From: Halonatronomonas sp964558325
GTDB lineage: Bacteria > Bacillota > Halanaerobiia > Halanaerobiales > Halarsenatibacteraceae
Length of the DNA: 7,480 bases
Reading direction: 5' to 3'
NCBI GenBank assembly: GCA_964558325.1
Contig: CAZLCX010000070.1
Span: 1 to 7,480, forward strand
Shown: piece by piece, positions 6,024 to 7,480 of the stretch
How positions within the stretch are numbered: position 1 is the first letter of the stretch
How the letters are laid out: each line of letters starts with the position of its first letter
The notes under the pieces: model-generated
Told to the model about the DNA's origin: nothing
Databases searched by the model: none
The model's input: the letters and a program-made list of their open reading frames with translations, nothing else
Program-made: the position numbers and the translations under genes

Positions 6024-7322
6024 TTGGATATTAAAGATTTGAAAAAGAAAGTTTTAGAAAATATTGAAAATAATAAAGAGAAGATTATTGAGATTGGCGA
6101 AAAAATATATAATAATCCAGAACTTGGCTATAAAGAGGATTTCGCTACAAATTTAGTTTTTGATGAGATGGAAAAATTAGGGCTAAATCCAGAAAATAAT
6201 CTGGCAGTGACAGGTTGTGGTGGCACCCTTGATACTGGTGAACAGGGGCCTAGGATTGCAGTGTTAGGAGAGCTTGATGCTGTTATTTGTAGAGAACATC
6301 CTGATGCTGATTCAGAAACCGGGGCTGTTCATGCCTGTGGCCATAATATTCAGACCGCTGCGATGTTAGGTGTAGCTTTTGGATTAAGCGACGAATCAGT
6401 ACTTAACGAATTGTCAGGCCAGATTGAGTTTATGGCTGTTCCCGCTGAAGAATATGTTGAGATTGAATATCGGCTTGATTTAAAAGAAGCCGGTGAAATT
6501 AGCTATCTTGGCGGTAAGCAGGAGATGATAAAACGAGGACATTTTGATGATATTGATATTTCTGTGATGATACACTCTATGGATCTCCAGGATAAAAAAG
6601 TTTTGATAAGCCCAAGTGGTAATGGTTTTGTAGGTAAGAAGGTACAGTTTACTGGTAAAGAGGCCCATGCCGGTGGAGCTCCAGATCAGGGCATTAATGC
6701 TTTAAATGCCGCAATGCTGGCTATTAATAATATTAATGCTTTAAGAGAAACCTTTAAAGATGAAGATAGGATTAGGGTTCATCCTATTATCACTAAGGGT
6801 GGTGATATCGTTAATATTGTGCCAGCAGATGTTAGGATGGAGTCCTATGTCAGAGGCCGGACAATTGATGCTTTAATGGAGGCAAATAAAAAAGTAAATA
6901 ATGCTCTCAGAGCCGGCGGCATGGCTATTGGCGCTGATGTTGATGTAAATGATATTCCTGGATATATGCCTCTATTAAACGATGAAATGCTTGATGATAT
7001 CTTTCATGAAAATACTGAGGGAATGGTTGATGACGATGAGATTGTAAGAGGAGTGAGTTTTACTGGTTCTTTTGATTTTGGAGATATAACTCATGTAATG
7101 CCTGGGCTTCATCCATTCATTGGTGGAGTCGAAGGTGATATTCACACCAGAAATTTCAAGATGAAGGATCCGGAAACTGCTTATATTTTATCAGCTAAGT
7201 TGATGGCCCTGACTTTAGTTGATTTGCTTGTTGATGGTGGTGATAAAGCTAATAAAGTGATTGATCAATATGAACCTAAGTTGACAAAAGAGGAGTATTT
7301 AGAATTACTTGCTGATATTTAA
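6024..7322 (+). CDS. M20-family amidohydrolase, AbgB/PM20D2-like
   Basis: A cytoplasmic binuclear metallohydrolase of the M20D superfamily, closer to aminobenzoyl-glutamate hydrolase subunit B and PM20D2-type enzymes than to the first M20D gene. The metal signature is HACGHN (103-108), with Asn where the first M20D enzyme of the operon has Asp, then E142/E143 in PAEE, H184 in MIHSMD and H374 in GDIHTRNF. The lid domain (about 200-305) holds FTGKEAHAGGAPDQGINAL (209-227) and GDIVNIVPAD (260-269). IYNNPELGYKE (28-38) is the N-terminal family motif. Members cleave peptide-like amides such as p-aminobenzoyl-glutamate or beta-alanyl dipeptides; the substrate here is unknown. The start is TTG at 6024, chosen because GGAGG (6009-6013) lies 10 nt upstream and no ATG is near. 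The length of 432 aa is normal. It is separated from the membrane pair by 70 nt containing a hairpin, and ends the operon before a strong terminator. Confidence 0.9.
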   Translation: MDIKDLKKKVLENIENNKEKIIEIGEKIYNNPELGYKEDFATNLVFDEMEKLGLNPENNLAVTGCGGTLDTGEQGPRIAVLGELDAVICREHPDADSETGAVHACGHNIQTAAMLGVAFGLSDESVLNELSGQIEFMAVPAEEYVEIEYRLDLKEAGEISYLGGKQEMIKRGHFDDIDISVMIHSMDLQDKKVLISPSGNGFVGKKVQFTGKEAHAGGAPDQGINALNAAMLAINNINALRETFKDEDRIRVHPIITKGGDIVNIVPADVRMESYVRGRTIDALMEANKKVNNALRAGGMAIGADVDVNDIPGYMPLLNDEMLDDIFHENTEGMVDDDEIVRGVSFTGSFDFGDITHVMPGLHPFIGGVEGDIHTRNFKMKDPETAYILSAKLMALTLVDLLVDGGDKANKVIDQYEPKLTKEEYLELLADI

Positions 7323-7371
7323 CTAGATTGTGATGGTAAATTTAATAATTTGAAGTATTAACAAATCTGAC

Positions 7372-7421
7372 TGAGCCAGTGGAGAAGTAAATTACTAACT
7401 AACTCTCTGGCTCATTTTTTT
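7372..7421 (+). terminator. Intrinsic terminator ending the operon
   Basis: TGAGCCAG (7372-7379) pairs perfectly with CTGGCTCA (7407-7414), followed directly by seven T (7415-7421). The 27-nt loop can form further pairs (GAG 7382-7384 with CTC 7403-7405, and a small AGTAA/TTACT hairpin), giving a longer structured stem. The G+C-rich arms and U tract make this a standard rho-independent terminator 49 nt after the last stop codon. Confidence 0.88.
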
Positions 7422-7433
7422 CCTGAAAATTGC

Positions 7434-7462
7434 TTGACAATTCTGTCAGATTTTAATATCAT
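7434..7462 (+). promoter_or_regulatory. Promoter for a gene right of the window, with overlapping dyad
   Basis: A perfect -35 TTGACA (7434-7439), a 17-nt spacer and -10 TATCAT (7457-7462, one base from consensus) form a strong sigma-A-type promoter immediately after the terminator. TGACA (7435-7439) and TGTCA (7444-7448) are inverted arms around ATTC, overlapping the -35 box, and may be an operator. The promoter begins a new transcription unit; its gene is not visible. Confidence 0.72.
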
Positions 7463-7480
7463 TAGATATGTTAGTTCATT

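Noticed and set aside
6480..6668. 62-aa open frame on the minus strand
   Set aside because: Antisense to the last M20 gene; no conserved features.

Overview
The window is AT-rich (G+C about one third by eye), with strong GGAGG-type ribosome binding sites, A/T-rich promoters and short gaps between genes. This fits a low-GC Bacillota (Firmicutes). A halophilic anaerobe of the Halanaerobiales type is plausible from general protein flavour, but the sequence does not prove it.

Layout. All genes are on the + strand. Positions 1-124 hold a G-rich direct repeat able to form a G-quadruplex, then a near-consensus promoter (63-91) overlapped by a perfect inverted repeat. Next comes a regulator with an XRE-type helix-turn-helix and a cupin domain (125-685; true start probably a few codons inside). 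A 166-nt gap carries a second likely promoter (-10 at 798-803) inside another inverted repeat. It is followed by a compact run of six genes: a serine hydroxymethyltransferase homologue (852-2138), an M20D amidohydrolase (2173-3351), an M20 N-carbamoylase/allantoate-amidohydrolase-type enzyme (3366-4583), two overlapping membrane protein genes, the larger resembling DUF3100 (4602-5486 and 5486-5953), and after a 70-nt gap with a hairpin, an AbgB/PM20D2-like M20 amidohydrolase (6024-7322). A clear intrinsic terminator (7372-7421) closes the unit. A second near-consensus promoter (7434-7462) at the right edge faces the next gene, which lies outside the window.

How the genes may work together (inference). 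Three binuclear metallohydrolases of three different M20 branches sit beside a PLP enzyme of the serine/glycine aldolase fold, a two-part membrane system and a ligand-sensing type of repressor. This looks like a regulated catabolic cassette for N-blocked (acylated, carbamoylated or peptidyl) amino acids. The hydrolases would free the amino acid, the PLP enzyme would cleave or transform it, and the membrane pair would move a substrate or product. The substrate cannot be read from sequence.

Two points deserve most attention. First, the SHMT homologue keeps the core PLP residues but differs at several positions next to the PLP lysine and in the folate/closure region, so it may be a specialised aldolase or alpha-methylserine-type enzyme rather than housekeeping GlyA. 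Second, the two membrane proteins resemble, in motif order and size pairing, the LrgB/LrgA (CidB/CidA, PftB/PftA) two-subunit transporters, which suggests a poorly described LrgAB-like organic or amino acid transport system tied to M20 hydrolases.
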